Below are positions 21,873 through 34,577 of a stretch of 64,000 bases of DNA, in pieces. Position 1 is the first letter of the stretch. Each line of letters starts with the position of its first letter. The stretch is from Procambarus clarkii. Taxonomy: Eukaryota > Arthropoda > Malacostraca > Decapoda > Cambaridae. The translations under genes were made by a program, and so were the position numbers. The stretch is taken from contig NC_091152.1 of NCBI RefSeq assembly GCF_040958095.1, positions 21,359,162 through 21,423,161 of the forward strand, given 5' to 3'. The notes under the pieces were generated by a model. That model saw only the letters and a list, made by a program, of their open reading frames with translations, was not told where the DNA came from and ran no database searches.

Positions 21873-23895
21873 TAATTCCCCAGGGGGCTGCTCACGGGTC
21901 GAAGTCCTATTTAGAACAGACGAACACCGATACTCCTCCTTCGAATTATTAGATTAATTTGATGTTAGTAGTTAGTAATCACACATTTGTGCGTCTGTTC
22001 GTACAGGACGGATGTCCCGTACTAGAGTTGTAGGGGTTAGAAGTCTAATGCGATTTCATTTCCCTGTCAACTCTTGAAAGGCTAATATTCAAGCCTTATT
22101 ACATATTATTTAACCCAGAAGACTGAATGTGATCAAGTACTACAGTCAAGTATGATTCAGGGACTGCAGTGAGATCAGTGACATTAGATATAACTTGAGG
22201 TTTCTTCAGGTAACTGGTCACTGATATATAAACACTGAGGCCCATGGAATACATCTTGATTAAATAATAAATGTATCAAATCAGTCATCAGATTTATTGG
22301 GGTTTAATTTAGTTAATTGATTCAGAAGATTGAATAGCTCATCATTAAAGTAAAGTATGGTTCTGAGACTGCAGTGGGTTCAGTGACATTGGTCGCAGTG
22401 ACTTGTAGCTGTTTTAGGCTACTGTTCACTGATTTGCCACTGAGGCCTCATGAACTCATCTTCAGCTTCAAATGATGATACTAACATCAACCTCTGTTGG
22501 TATAGTCAGCTGTAATCTCCTTAGTATAATGCTACTGGAGAAATATAATCAGCTGACAAATTTAGATTTCTACTGGTATTGTTTATCTGCAGGCATAGGT
22601 CTCCTCAGGCTTGATACTGGGCCTGAGAGTAATTTACCTCCTGCAGACTTTAACATGGTTATGCCCTGATATTTAGTAGGGCTACCGATGAATCGATGGT
22701 AGTAGTCTGTCCCCACAAGGACAGCCATTTGGCATTTGATTTGCTCAAATTTACCTGCAGCTGCTTGATAATAGCTTTCCAGGTCAGCATAATCAACTTG
22801 AGATTGTTGTGACAAATCTTCACATTTCTTGATCTGTCTTGTTAAGTGGCCTTTAAGACCTGCAAGGGTTCTTTTCATTCTCCCTGCATTATCCATACTG
22901 GCTCGTTGGTGAAGCCTTGTGGGACTTGTACTTGGGCTGCTCATAATACTGAACAAGCTCTAATGATAGCCTAGGATAAATTCTGCACTCGCTAGGCAAT
23001 AATCCTACCTCTATTAGAGGTTAGCACTTAAAATTAATACACATTATATATATACAATCATACACACTAATGATTTGAGTGATAAACCAGTGTCACCGGA
23101 AATACCTTTAGGTTAGCTCTTCTATATCACCCTAGGATGGTAGAGACACTAATTAATCACTCAAAGGTGTAATGATCATAAGTAAATTATTATATATACA
23201 ACTCAATTCGAGTTGGTAAAAATTACACCCAAAATAGGGTCTGGACCATTCATTAATGGTGTTAGGTTGTTCAATATAGTACAACTGACTATGGTAATAA
23301 TGGGACTAGGATGAGCAATAATAGTTCAACTAGTCATATCCTACCCTGTTGTGGGTTGGCAATTAGTAATTATTATATTGTGAACACTAGTGCAATATAT
23401 ATTAAATAATTCTCTATTTTGGAGAAATAATATACACAATTATTGTTAATAGCCTCTTAATTAGCCTCTATGAAACTTCTAATATTATCAAGAAGTATTA
23501 AATATTATTAGTGACCTCGCGAAATAAACTCCACAAAATTCGTAGATAATCTCTCGCGAAATGTAACACCACGAAATCCGTGAACAATCTTGCGAGGACA
23601 CAGCCACTAATTTGGCTGGCTTCTATATTAGCGCTGTCATTTCACAGAATAACACTCCACCAAATCTGTGGGTGTGCATGAAACCGCTGACTAAGGCTGA
23701 TCTGAACTGAGCGGGGCTCGTGAACTCCCTCGAGGCTACGCTTCCGTCTTTGACTGGCTGGCCTTTGTTTAAATAACACTGCACTAGTATATTTAATGAA
23801 TCCACTGGTTAACTGGTTCATCCTGTACTAAGATGACCAAATGTGGGTTCAAAGGATCAAATAATCCGTCATCCGGTTCGAAGATGACCAAATAA
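21873..23895 (-). other. Internal region, unit 1
   Basis: 2023 bp. Apart from the gag-like frame it holds two diverged direct repeats (around 22125-22250 and 22325-22450, sharing GACTGCAGTG and CAGTGACATT) and AT-rich leader DNA. On the minus strand TGGTCATCTTCGAACCGG lies about four bases after the LTR and may be a primer binding site. Unit 1 differs from units 2 and 3 at shared positions (e.g. CTAGGATAAA versus CTAGGGTAAA). Confidence 0.8.
22570..22956 (-). CDS. Gag-like fragment, unit 1 (128 aa)
   Basis: A compact 128-residue frame starting MFSIMSSPSTSP. It has a basic, helical region (MKRTLAGLKGHLTRQIKKCE) followed by an acidic coiled-coil-like stretch with DYADLESYYQAAAGKFEQI. This layout resembles the N terminus of BEL/Pao gag proteins, known for a Lys/Arg-rich 'LKxxLTR' start and a coiled coil. 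The frame is conserved without change in all three units. No zinc knuckle, protease or RT follows. It could assist packaging by an autonomous partner, but that is inference. Confidence 0.5.
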   Translation of the reverse strand: MFSIMSSPSTSPTRLHQRASMDNAGRMKRTLAGLKGHLTRQIKKCEDLSQQSQVDYADLESYYQAAAGKFEQIKCQMAVLVGTDYYHRFIGSPTKYQGITMLKSAGGKLLSGPVSSLRRPMPADKQYQ

Positions 23896-25000
23896 TGTGG
23901 GAACCGACCTGTGAGATTTATATTTATTTAATTTATATGAATATATATAGAATTTATATTTACGTTAATTTATATACTTCGATAGCAATTTGTATAATGA
24001 TAAGTGGACTGTATTTCTGCAATAATCTCGTAATCTCACAAATCGATCCTCTACACATTAGGGGGGTTTATTAAATTTATATATGCAGCCAATCTAACTA
24101 CAGTAATAGACTACATACATTGAAGAGGTTCCTTATCTTATAGTACAGCAGGTTAGTCCACCAGGTATAACTAGGGTGTAGACACCAAATTATCCTCTTT
24201 GAGGTAGCTTCCATCACCCAGGTAACTGATGTACAAAGCCTTGCTTCCTCGTCTTGACCTGTCAAAAGGGCACTAGCTGAGAAGCCAGAAACCTAGTATA
24301 TGACAGGTATTTCAGAGAAACATTGTACATGGAACAATAAAGACCTGGCTTAATTACCTTTAGTTTGAGGCTTCCACGTGCTCTAACCGGGGCGGTCACC
24401 CTATATAATGACATTAATGGCCATAAATGAAAGATACATGGGTTTCGGAAAGAACACTTAACTTGATTTGTAGACAGCGTGTTGATAATGGTACACTTCT
24501 GGTTTCCATAACACTACGTCCAAGTAAAATTAACAGGAGCCGTATTTGCTCCTGTGAGCCTCTGGTCTAGTATAAACAATGGCTGTTTAACACTCCATAC
24601 TATTGACGTTACTGGCCGACATTGTCCAGATATGATAGGAGCCGAATTTGCTCCACACGTCTCGGAGGTGACACAACAATGGCTGCCCTCCTTCCTCACA
24701 GACGCCTGGCTTACATTGTCCACATGTCAGAAAGTGATAGAAGGGTCACATTTACTCTACTTTAATATTGATAATTAAGTTAATTTATATGAGATGTTTT
24801 ATGATGGTAAAGTCCAAAGACTAATGTATTTAAGAATAATTCCCAGCAGAATAGCTGGTGAATTATAATAGTATGTGGTGATGATATCCCGTTTTCTATA
24901 GACGGTAATTCCACTACAAGTTACGTTTTCTATGGGTAACTTGTTTATACAATACAGCTATTATCTGTATGATTATTAAATGGTGTCGGATTTTCCGACA
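23896..25000 (-). repeat. LTR 2 of tandem array
   Basis: 1105 bp, apparently the same as LTR 3 (both with GGGGCGGTCACC and TAGACGG). Confidence 0.93.
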
Positions 25001-27023
25001 TAATTCCCCAGGGGGCTGCTCACGGGTCGAAGTCCTATTTAGAACAGACGAACACCGATACTCCTCCTTCGAATTATTAGATTAATTTGATGTTAGTAGT
25101 TAGTAATCACACATTTGTGCGTCTGTTCGTACAGGACGGATGTCCCGTACTAGAGTTGTAGGGGTTAGAAGTCTAATGCGATTTCATTTCCCTGTCAACT
25201 CTTGAAAGGCTAATATTCAAGCCTTATTACATATTATTTAACCCAGAAGACTGAATGTGATCAAGTACTACAGTCAAGTATGATTCAGGGACTGCAGTGA
25301 GATCAGTGACATTAGATATAACTTGAGGTTTCTTCAGGTAACTGGTCACTGATATATAAACACTGAGGCCCATGGAATACATCTTGATTAAATAATAAAT
25401 GTATCAAATCAGTCATCAGATTTATTGGGGTTTAATTTAGTTAATTGATTCAGAAGATTGAATAGCTCATCATTAAAGTAAAGTATGGTTCTGAGACTGC
25501 AGTGGGTTCAGTGACATTGGTCGCAGTGACTTGTAGCTGTTTTAGGCTACTGTTCACTGATTTGCCACTGAGGCCTCATGAACTCATCTTCAGCTTCAAA
25601 TGATGATACTAACATCAACCTCTGTTGGTATAGTCAGCTGTAATCTCCTTAGTATAATGCTACTGGAGAAATATAATCAGCTGACAAATTTAGATTTCTA
25701 CTGGTATTGTTTATCTGCAGGCATAGGTCTCCTCAGGCTTGATACTGGGCCTGAGAGTAATTTACCTCCTGCAGACTTTAACATGGTTATGCCCTGATAT
25801 TTAGTAGGGCTACCGATGAATCGATGGTAGTAGTCTGTCCCCACAAGGACAGCCATTTGGCATTTGATTTGCTCAAATTTACCTGCAGCTGCTTGATAAT
25901 AGCTTTCCAGGTCAGCATAATCAACTTGAGATTGTTGTGACAAATCTTCACATTTCTTGATCTGTCTTGTTAAGTGGCCTTTAAGACCTGCAAGGGTTCT
26001 TTTCATTCTCCCTGCATTATCCATACTGGCTCGTTGGTGAAGCCTTGTGGGACTTGTACTTGGGCTGCTCATAATACTGAACAAGCTCTAATGATAGCCT
26101 AGGGTAAATTCTGCACTCGCTAGGCAATAATCCTACCTCTATTAGAGGTTAGCACTTAAAATTAATGCACATTATATATATACAATCATACACACTAATG
26201 ATTTGAGTGATAAACCAGTGTCACCGGAAATACCTTTAGGTTAACTCTTCTATATCACCCTAGGATGGTAGAGACACTAATTAATCACTCAAAGGTGTAA
26301 TGATCATAAGTAAATTATTATATATACAACTCAATTCGAGTTGGTAAAAATTACACCCAAAATAGGGTCTGGACCATTCATTAATGGTGTTAGGTTGTTC
26401 AATATAGTACAACTGACTATGGTAATAATGGGACTAGGATGAGCAATAATAGTTCAACTAGTCATATCCTACCCTGTTGTGGGTTGGCAATTAGTAATTA
26501 TTATATTGTGAACACTAGTGCAATATATATTAAATAATTCTCTATTTTGGAGAAATAATATACACAATTATTGTTAATAGCCTCTTAATTAGCCTCTATG
26601 AAACTTCTAATATTATCAAGAAGTATTAAATATTATTAGTGACCTCGCGAAATAAACTCCACAAAATTCGTAGATAATCTCTCGCGAAATGTAACACCAC
26701 GAAATCCGTGAACAATCTTGCGAGGACACAGCCACTAATTTGGCTGGCTTCTATATTAGCGCTGTCATTTCACAGAATAACACTCCACCAAATCTGTGGG
26801 TGTGCATGAAACCGCTGACTAAGGCTGATCTGAACTGAGCGGGGCTCGTGAACTCCCTCGAGGCTACGCTTCCGTCTTTGACTGGCTGGCCTTTGTTTAA
26901 ATAACACTGCACTAGTATATTTAATGAATCCACTGGTTAACTGGTTCATCCTGTACTAAGATGACCAAATGTGGGTTCAAAGGATCAAATAATCCGTCAT
27001 CCGGTTCGAAGATGACCAAATAA
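25001..27023 (-). other. Internal region, unit 2
   Basis: 2023 bp. It shares derived bases with unit 3 (CTAGGGTAAA, AATTAATGCACA, GGTTAACTC) that unit 1 lacks. Confidence 0.8.
25698..26084 (-). CDS. Gag-like fragment, unit 2 (128 aa)
   Basis: Same 128-residue product as unit 1, with no amino-acid differences seen. See the unit 1 entry for features. Confidence 0.5.
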   Translation of the reverse strand: MFSIMSSPSTSPTRLHQRASMDNAGRMKRTLAGLKGHLTRQIKKCEDLSQQSQVDYADLESYYQAAAGKFEQIKCQMAVLVGTDYYHRFIGSPTKYQGITMLKSAGGKLLSGPVSSLRRPMPADKQYQ

Positions 27024-28128
27024 TGTGGGAACCGACCTGTGAGATTTATATTTATTTAATTTATATGAATATATATAGAATTTATATTTACGTTAATTTA
27101 TATACTTCGATAGCAATTTGTATAATGATAAGTGGACTGTATTTCTGCAATAATCTCGTAATCTCACAAATCGATCCTCTACACATTAGGGGGGTTTATT
27201 AAATTTATATATGCAGCCAATCTAACTACAGTAATAGACTACATACATTGAAGAGGTTCCTTATCTTATAGTACAGCAGGTTAGTCCACCAGGTATAACT
27301 AGGGTGTAGACACCAAATTATCCTCTTTGAGGTAGCTTCCATCACCCAGGTAACTGATGTACAAAGCCTTGCTTCCTCGTCTTGACCTGTCAAAAGGGCA
27401 CTAGCTGAGAAGCCAGAAACCTAGTATATGACAGGTATTTCAGAGAAACATTGTACATGGAACAATAAAGACCTGGCTTAATTACCTTTAGTTTGAGGCT
27501 TCCACGTGCTCTAACCGGGGCGGTCACCCTATATAATGACATTAATGGCCATAAATGAAAGATACATGGGTTTCGGAAAGAACACTTAACTTGATTTGTA
27601 GACAGCGTGTTGATAATGGTACACTTCTGGTTTCCATAACACTACGTCCAAGTAAAATTAACAGGAGCCGTATTTGCTCCTGTGAGCCTCTGGTCTAGTA
27701 TAAACAATGGCTGTTTAACACTCCATACTATTGACGTTACTGGCCGACATTGTCCAGATATGATAGGAGCCGAATTTGCTCCACACGTCTCGGAGGTGAC
27801 ACAACAATGGCTGCCCTCCTTCCTCACAGACGCCTGGCTTACATTGTCCACATGTCAGAAAGTGATAGAAGGGTCACATTTACTCTACTTTAATATTGAT
27901 AATTAAGTTAATTTATATGAGATGTTTTATGATGGTAAAGTCCAAAGACTAATGTATTTAAGAATAATTCCCAGCAGAATAGCTGGTGAATTATAATAGT
28001 ATGTGGTGATGATATCCCGTTTTCTATAGACGGTAATTCCACTACAAGTTACGTTTTCTATGGGTAACTTGTTTATACAATACAGCTATTATCTGTATGA
28101 TTATTAAATGGTGTCGGATTTTCCGACA
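27024..28128 (-). repeat. LTR 3 of tandem array
   Basis: 1105 bp, matching LTR 2 as far as I can see. Confidence 0.93.
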
Positions 28129-30151
28129 TAATTCCCCAGGGGGCTGCTCACGGGTCGAAGTCCTATTTAGAACAGACGAACACCGATACTCCTCCTTCGA
28201 ATTATTAGATTAATTTGATGTTAGTAGTTAGTAATCACACATTTGTGCGTCTGTTCGTACAGGACGGATGTCCCGTACTAGAGTTGTAGGGGTTAGAAGT
28301 CTAATGCGATTTCATTTCCCTGTCAACTCTTGAAAGGCTAATATTCAAGCCTTATTACATATTATTTAACCCAGAAGACTGAATGTGATCAAGTACTACA
28401 GTCAAGTATGATTCAGGGACTGCAGTGAGATCAGTGACATTAGATATAACTTGAGGTTTCTTCAGGTAACTGGTCACTGATATATAAACACTGAGGCCCA
28501 TGGAATACATCTTGATTAAATAATAAATGTATCAAATCAGTCATCAGATTTATTGGGGTTTAATTTAGTTAATTGATTCAGAAGATTGAATAGCTCATCA
28601 TTAAAGTAAAGTATGGTTCTGAGACTGCAGTGGGTTCAGTGACATTGGTCGCAGTGACTTGTAGCTGTTTTAGGCTACTGTTCACTGATTTGCCACTGAG
28701 GCCTCATGAACTCATCTTCAGCTTCAAATGATGATACTAACATCAACCTCTGTTGGTATAGTCAGCTGTAATCTCCTTAGTATAATGCTACTGGAGAAAT
28801 ATAATCAGCTGACAAATTTAGATTTCTACTGGTATTGTTTATCTGCAGGCATAGGTCTCCTCAGGCTTGATACTGGGCCTGAGAGTAATTTACCTCCTGC
28901 AGACTTTAACATGGTTATGCCCTGATATTTAGTAGGGCTACCGATGAATCGATGGTAGTAGTCTGTCCCCACAAGGACAGCCATTTGGCATTTGATTTGC
29001 TCAAATTTACCTGCAGCTGCTTGATAATAGCTTTCCAGGTCAGCATAATCAACTTGAGATTGTTGTGACAAATCTTCACATTTCTTGATCTGTCTTGTTA
29101 AGTGGCCTTTAAGACCTGCAAGGGTTCTTTTCATTCTCCCTGCATTATCCATACTGGCTCGTTGGTGAAGCCTTGTGGGACTTGTACTTGGGCTGCTCAT
29201 AATACTGAACAAGCTCTAATGATAGCCTAGGGTAAATTCTGCACTCGCTAGGCAATAATCCTACCTCTATTAGAGGTTAGCACTTAAAATTAATGCACAT
29301 TATATATATACAATCATACACACTAATGATTTGAGTGATAAACCAGTGTCACCGGAAATACCTTTAGGTTAACTCTTCTATATCACCCTAGGATGGTAGA
29401 GACACTAATTAATCACTCAAAGGTGTAATGATCATAAGTAAATTATTATATATACAACTCAATTCGAGTTGGTAAAAATTACACCCAAAATAGGGTCTGG
29501 ACCATTCATTAATGGTGTTAGGTTGTTCAATATAGTACAACTGACTATGGTAATAATGGGACTAGGATGAGCAATAATAGTTCAACTAGTCATATCCTAC
29601 CCTGTTGTGGGTTGGCAATTAGTAATTATTATATTGTGAACACTAGTGCAATATATATTAAATAATTCTCTATTTTGGAGAAATAATATACACAATTATT
29701 GTTAATAGCCTCTTAATTAGCCTCTATGAAACTTCTAATATTATCAAGAAGTATTAAATATTATTAGTGACCTCGCGAAATAAACTCCACAAAATTCGTA
29801 GATAATCTCTCGCGAAATGTAACACCACGAAATCCGTGAACAATCTTGCGAGGACACAGCCACTAATTTGGCTGGCTTCTATATTAGCGCTGTCATTTCA
29901 CAGAATAACACTCCACCAAATCTGTGGGTGTGCATGAAACCGCTGACTAAGGCTGATCTGAACTGAGCGGGGCTCGTGAACTCCCTCGAGGCTACGCTTC
30001 CGTCTTTGACTGGCTGGCCTTTGTTTAAATAACACTGCACTAGTATATTTAATGAATCCACTGGTTAACTGGTTCATCCTGTACTAAGATGACCAAATGT
30101 GGGTTCAAAGGATCAAATAATCCGTCATCCGGTTCGAAGATGACCAAATAA
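28129..30151 (-). other. Internal region, unit 3
   Basis: 2023 bp, nearly identical to unit 2, so these two are the youngest duplicates in the array. Confidence 0.8.
28826..29212 (-). CDS. Gag-like fragment, unit 3 (128 aa)
   Basis: Same 128-residue product as units 1 and 2. Confidence 0.5.
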   Translation of the reverse strand: MFSIMSSPSTSPTRLHQRASMDNAGRMKRTLAGLKGHLTRQIKKCEDLSQQSQVDYADLESYYQAAAGKFEQIKCQMAVLVGTDYYHRFIGSPTKYQGITMLKSAGGKLLSGPVSSLRRPMPADKQYQ

Positions 30152-31257
30152 TGTGGGAACCGACCTGTGAGATTTATATTTATTTAATTTATATGAATAT
30201 ATATAGAATTTATATTTACGTTAATTTATATACTTCGATAGCAATTTGTATAATGATAAGTGGACTGTATTTCTGCAATAATCTCGTAATCTCACAAATC
30301 GATCCTCTACACATTAGGGGGGTTTATTAAATTTATATATGCAGCCAATCTAACTACAGTAATAGACTACATACATTGAAGAGGTTCCTTATCTTATAGT
30401 ACAGCAGGTTAGTCCACCAGGTATAACTAGGGTGTAGACACCAAATTATCCTCTTTGAGGTAGCTTCCATCACCCAGGTAACTGATGTACAAAGCCTTGC
30501 TTCCTCGTCTTGACCTGTCAAAAGGGCACTAGCTGAGAAGCCAGAAACCTAGTATATGACAGGTATTTCAGAGAAACATTGTACATGGAACAATAAAGAC
30601 CTGGCTTAATTACCTTTAGTTTGAGGCTTCCACGTGCTCTAACTGGGGCGGGTCACCCTATATAATGACATTAATGGCCATAAATGAAAGATACATGGGT
30701 TTCGGAAAGAACACTTAACTTGATTTGTAGACAGCGTGTTGATAATGGTACACTTCTGGTTTCCATAACACTACGTCCAAGTAAAATTAACAGGAGCCGT
30801 ATTTGCTCCTGTGAGCCTCTGGTCTAGTATAAACAATGGCTGTTTAACACTCCATACTATTGACATTACTGGCCGACATTGTCCAGATATGATAGGAGCC
30901 GAATTTGCTCCACACGTCTCGGAGGTGACACAACAATGGCTGCCCTCCTTCCTCACAGACGCCTGGCTTACATTGTCCACATGTCAGAAAGTGATAGAAG
31001 GGTCACATTTACTCTACTTTAATATTGATAATTAAGTTAATTTATATGAGATGTTTTATGATGGTAAAGTCCAAAGACTAATGTATTTAAGAATAATTCC
31101 CAGCAGAATAGCTGGTGAATTATAATAGTATGTGGTGATGATATCCCGTTTTCTATAGACGGTAATTCAACTACAAGTTACGTTTTCTATGGGTAACTTG
31201 TTTATACAATACAGCTATTATCTGTATGATTATTAAATGGTGTCGGATTTTCCGACA
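30152..31257 (-). repeat. LTR 4 of tandem array
   Basis: 1106 bp with private changes (ATTGACATTACTGG instead of ATTGACGTTACTGG; AATTCAACTAC instead of AATTCCACTAC). In minus-strand terms this is the outer 5' LTR. Confidence 0.93.
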
Positions 31258-32540
31258 GCTTTGGTTGTGCAATGAAATGGTAAACTCGGGTAAATTTAGC
31301 GGAAATTGGATTAAATTAGAATAAATTGGATCAAATTAGGTGGAAATTGGATTAAATTGGGATAAATTTGGCCTTAGCTGTGTGTTAGGTTAGGTCTGGT
31401 TTTGTAGGATTGAAGATATATAAACACATCTGGATATTTGGAAATAGCTGGATGGACACTGCGCTATTACTATGAAATGGTCTTGGGAATAGGGCGTGAC
31501 ATAGGGCACCTGGATATTAGATATCGAAAATGGACATTAAATTTATATGGGATAGGTGAAACTTGGTCAAATTAGGCTTTGGTTGCGCTATGAAACAGAC
31601 AAACTCGGGTAAATTTAGTGGAAATTGGATTAAATTAAGATAAATTGGGGCAAAATTAGGTGGAAATTGGATTAAATTGGGATAAATTACCATAAATTAG
31701 GTGGAAATTGTCGTAAATTGGGATACATTTGGCCTTGGCTGCATTTGGATAGGACTGGTTTCCTAGGAGTGATGATATATAAGCACATCTGGATATTTGG
31801 AAATAGCTGGAAGAACAATGCATTATTACTATGAAATAGTCTTGGGAATAGGGCGTGACATGGGGCAACTGGATATTGGATATTGAAAATGCACATTAAA
31901 TTTGTATGGGATAGGTGAAACTTGGGTGAAATGGGCTTTGGCTGTGATATGATTTGGCATATTTTTCCCAATATTTAATGGGGAATTGTCATTAATTGGG
32001 ATGAAATTAGGTAGATGGCCACAGCACTAACACTATGAAATGGTCTTGGGAATGGGGAATATGTGGTGGCTGGATAATGGGCATTGGAAATGAACGTTAT
32101 TTTTAGATGAGATAGAGAAAACTCGGGTGAATTGAGCTTTGGCTTGAACAAATCAGGCCTATTCCTGGGGTGGGGTGGGGGGGGTGGAGGGAAAGTGAAA
32201 TTTAGCTTTGGTTCTTATATGATTAGTTACATTTAAATTCAGTTTTAGTTTTTTTTATAATTGGAGATAACTTTTGGTGGACTTGTCTTTAAACTGGAGT
32301 ATATTTAAATAAATTTAGCTTGGGCTTTTTTTTTTTTTAAGCTTTGGGAAATTGGGCTTTTGGTTGTGCCATACACAACAAAATTTAGGTAAAATTGTCT
32401 TTAATTTGATGAAATTACCTGGAGGGGTGCAGCACTAACTCTTATGAAATGGTCTTGGGGATGTTGTATAATATGCGTTGGCTGTATATTGGGTGCTGGA
32501 AATGCATTTTAAATTTAGATGGGATAGGGAAAGTTTAGGG
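31258..32540. repeat. Divergent satellite of about 310-360 bp, right part
   Basis: Resumes with GCTTTGGTTGTGC after the LTR array and carries the same marker words as 20036-20765. Unit starts are blurred by decay. It includes runs such as T10 near 32330 and a G-rich stretch near 32170. Confidence 0.75.
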
Positions 32541-33171
32541 GGTATATTGGGCTTAGGTTGTGCTATGGCATGGCGAACCCCCTGAATATAATGTATATTT
32601 TAGCTGAAAATAAAAGGGATCTCCCACATGTAGCGGGGAAAAGGGTTCGAGAGCCGCATAATTGGTTTGGAAACTGAATCCTACATATTGTTTAGCTATG
32701 CAAGTGACAATCTCTTGAAAGCTCGTTACGCGATTGTCACTGATACATACACACACACATATATGCACCCTAAGTGATTCAACAAGAGGCTTGCAACGGT
32801 CTATGCAAGGCATTTTTACATCTATGGCAAGTCCGCAGTTGCAGGTCTCACTCCACAACCGCCTAACTGGAGAGTCATGTGCATACTTCACCTATAGTAA
32901 GCAAATATTTTGGTTACTTTGCTAAGATTCCTGGCAGCGCATCATTATGAATGAAGTACATGCGTATTTCTTGGACTCCATTGATGGTGTTATCTCTGAA
33001 TTCTGCGAATTTCTTTTTCGTATTCCATTATATAATGACGCAAAGTATGCGAATAGTTAAACTTGCTCAATGAATTTGTGTTAGCTTGCTAATGTAATTG
33101 TATGGGGTTTGCATAAGTTTATTGAGAATATAATTGAATGCTAGTTTAGTTCATTTATTATGAATCCCATA
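32541..33171. other. No gene recognised
   Basis: AT-rich DNA. A (CA)n run lies near 32750. The piece 32771-32822 resembles 2272-2325. An inverted word pair GTGACAATCTC/GCGATTGTCAC at 32702-32740 could form a hairpin. Confidence 0.4.
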
Positions 33172-33297
33172 CCCATCTTGTGGGGCGGGTAGTGGGAAGG
33201 GTTACCACGGCGGGAAATGGACTTGGATGATCGAGGGATTGAACGCCGACCTACATGAAGTGAGGCCGTCGCTCTACCGTCCAACTCAAGAGGTTGG
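33172..33297 (-). repeat. tRNA-derived SINE head, minus orientation
   Basis: The plus strand reads TTGAACGCCGACCTACATG and CGTCGCTCTACCGTCCAAC, the reverse complement of the same A-box/B-box head seen at 4618. The tail differs from that copy (GGCGGGAAATGG side), so it is a different subfamily or a recombinant. Confidence 0.65.
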
Positions 33298-33429
33298 ACT
33301 ATTTATTCAAGAGTTTTTTTTTATATATATATTGAAGCAGATATTTTTCTCCCTGATTCTATGTATGACTAACGACCCAGTGCAGGTTTGGAAGGCTTTG
33401 GCAATTAAAGCACCGTAAGATTGTGAGTG

Positions 33430-33680
33430 TTCAAGTCTAGGGGGACTAAGCATTTTTTTTGTGTGAATGTGCAAAGCCCGTGTTTTTTGTGAAAGTTAAA
33501 AATTTAGTTTTTGTTTGTGTATAAGAGTTTAGCAATGTGTTTAAGTAAGTTTGTGCAACTGTTTTAAGTTTAGGGGGGACTAAGTATTTTGAGCGAATGT
33601 GAAAGCCCTGGGTTTATTTGTGTAAGTTGGACCAATAAAAAATTGAGTTTGTTTTTGCGAGCGATTTTGTTTAAGCATGT
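33430..33680. repeat. Two-copy tandem duplication of about 135 bp
   Basis: GGGGGACTAAG followed by GTGTGAATGTGCAAAGCCC recurs as GGGGGACTAAG and GCGAATGTGAAAGCCC. The copies are diverged and no coding is seen. Confidence 0.6.
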
Positions 33681-34573
33681 GCTATCATTAAAACTTGCAA
33701 AGTAATGACAGCAATGCCAAAATGAATTCATCTTCTCACTTTTTGAAAGGTGGAGGTCTAACATTTTCTAAAAGCCTTTGCGCTTGATATACCACCACTG
33801 ACATAAAAAAAGATAACTGATGGATTCGACTTATAAATTTTTAGGCATGATAGCATAAAGTATTGCATAGCAACAGTAGTCGCGTTACATGAGTTATTGG
33901 GGCCCCCCACCACAATAGCTGTGAGCTATTACAGTGTTAAAATGCAATTTAATACGGAATATGAACACATCTCTAATTTATATTAAATTACTTAAAACAC
34001 TAAACTATTTTCCTTCATAGCTTATTAACAAGTGTTAAAAATACAGTGTGGGGCGTCAACCCCAACACAATATGGCTGAGGCCCCACTATTTATAAATTT
34101 TTTTGTATTCTATAAAATATCGCAGCTAATGTCACTGTTTTTAATGTTTATTACAAAAGATAGACATACATTTGATGCTATTTTTCATATTAAAATCTAA
34201 TTTGAGGCCCGACAAATATATCTGTAAAATCTATAAACAGGTTAGAACCATACAAATGCAAACATGCCTTAATCACCAGTACTCAACTGAATTTCACAGA
34301 AAATGGGATCTTTATTTTGGCTACCGAAAACAGAGCAAAGCCGAGGGGGGATGACTGGAATAAACAGTTTCCAACCTGACTCTTCTCGCATATAAACATG
34401 TCTTTCTTGACCTCATTTCAAATTATATAGAGTACTGAAAGCTCATTTTCCATAGCAAATATACTAAGGAACTCATTTTACGACTAGAACGCAAACTAGG
34501 ACCCCCTCATTCAGATTAAAAACACGAGAATTATTGACTGAACATTTACCCACTATCAAGCACACAGGACTCT
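33681..34573. other. AT-rich DNA, no gene recognised
   Basis: Nothing could be supported here. Short GGGGCCCCCC- and GGCCCCAC-type words occur at 33900 and 34080. Confidence 0.4.
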
Positions 34574-34577
34574 TTAA

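Larger units (their letters stand above)
20766..31257 (-). mobile_element. Tandem multi-LTR array: 4 LTRs, 3 internal regions
   Basis: Order on the plus strand: LTR 20766-21872, internal 21873-23895, LTR 23896-25000, internal 25001-27023, LTR 27024-28128, internal 28129-30151, LTR 30152-31257. The period is 3128-3129 bp and units are nearly identical. The whole array has one GCTTT duplication, so a single insertion grew afterwards, as unequal exchange between LTRs would do. The internal regions are only 2023 bp and encode a gag-like fragment, with no protease, RT or integrase, so the element is non-autonomous. Family placement as BEL/Pao-like rests on the gag fragment and the 5-bp duplication and is tentative. 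Confidence 0.9.

Noticed and set aside
23850..23895. Definite tRNA primer binding site for the tandem LTR element
   Set aside because: TGGTCATCTTCGAACCGG has TGG and a T-loop-like word, but the spacing does not fit a tRNA 3' end, so it is mentioned only as possible.
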